NCBI RefSeq assembly: GCF_021698855.1
Contig: NZ_WWFA01000011.1
Location: 160,530-224,529 of the forward strand
Length of the DNA stretch: 64,000 bases
DNA from: Lactobacillus sp. S2-2
Lineage (GTDB): Bacteria > Bacillota > Bacilli > Lactobacillales > Lactobacillaceae
Direction: 5' to 3'
The position numbers were made by a program, and so were the translations under genes. Below the pieces are notes generated by a model. It searched no databases. It saw only the letters and a list, made by a program, of their open reading frames with translations, and was not told the origin of the DNA. Each line of letters opens with the position of its first letter. The stretch's first letter is position 1. This document shows positions 63,995-64,000 of this stretch, in pieces.

Positions 63995-64000
63995 GAATTA

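Noticed and set aside
1..64000. Mobile elements, CRISPR arrays, toxin-antitoxin or phage defence islands
   Set aside because: I found no transposase, integrase, direct-repeat array, restriction genes or cassette with foreign base composition. The ytxK methyltransferase is a core gene next to ackA, not part of a restriction system.

Overview
The window reads as a chromosomal core segment of a very AT-rich Bacillota, most likely a member of the Lactobacillaceae. Supporting signs are the strong AGGAGG-type ribosome binding sites, the frequent TTG starts, T-box leaders in front of valS and alaS, CcpA, and gene orders typical of Bacilli (mreBCD-minCD; ymfF-ymfH-rodZ-pgsA-cinA-recA-rny-ymdB-mutS-mutL-ruvAB; comGA-GG-ytxK-ackA). 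I see no insertion sequence, prophage, CRISPR array, tRNA or rRNA gene inside the window. The species cannot be fixed from sequence reading alone.

Layout. 1-2215: end of an mreB/mbl gene, yidD, a DUF2969 gene and rodA (cell-wall elongation). 2216-4440: ddl with a Phe-type active site, then an orphan XRE/TPR regulator. 4426-7960, mostly minus strand: universal stress protein, a small membrane protein, rarA, yueI, and rpsD with a long folded leader. 7976-12142: ezrA, then a cysteine desulfurase-thiI pair for tRNA thiolation. 12143-16413: T-box, valS and folC. 16461-20510: mreB-mreC-mreD-minC-minD, the shape and division-site cluster. 20524-29064: ymfF-ymfH, rodZ, pgsA, a shortened cinA, recA, rny and ymdB. 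29084-39122: mutS, mutL, ruvA, ruvB, yajC, dinB, nrnA and a DEAD-box helicase. 39126-46701: T-box, alaS, ireB, yqgF, a UPF0473 gene, zapA, a cvpA-family gene, mutS2 and trxA. 46734-52392: yslB, murI, an XTP/dITP pyrophosphatase, mscS, a ytxG/ytxH-like pair, ccpA and yebC. 52451-58134: the complete comG competence pseudopilus operon, including two very small genes (comGE and comGG), then a ytxK methyltransferase and ackA. 58340-63685: amino acid permease, a YunD-type phosphoesterase, yutD, a HAD phosphatase, a TIGR01906 membrane protein and a DedA protein. The last 315 bases carry no gene but hold three tandem strong promoters, which suggests that an rRNA or tRNA operon starts just beyond the window.

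Most genes serve envelope growth, genome maintenance and translation, and nearly all look intact. The main exception is RNase Y (26613-28178). Its membrane anchor, coiled coil, KH domain and C-terminus are well preserved, but most of the HD-domain metal ligands are replaced (HD to HE, HHGD to GSAR, and others). It looks like a catalytically dead, structurally maintained RNase Y. Other points of interest are a shortened CinA next to recA, probable non-standard start codons for folC (ATT) and ytxK (CTG), a LexA-like palindrome before recA, a WCAPC thioredoxin, the large rpsD leader, and the absence of queA/tgt, radC/comC and ymfI from their usual neighbourhoods.
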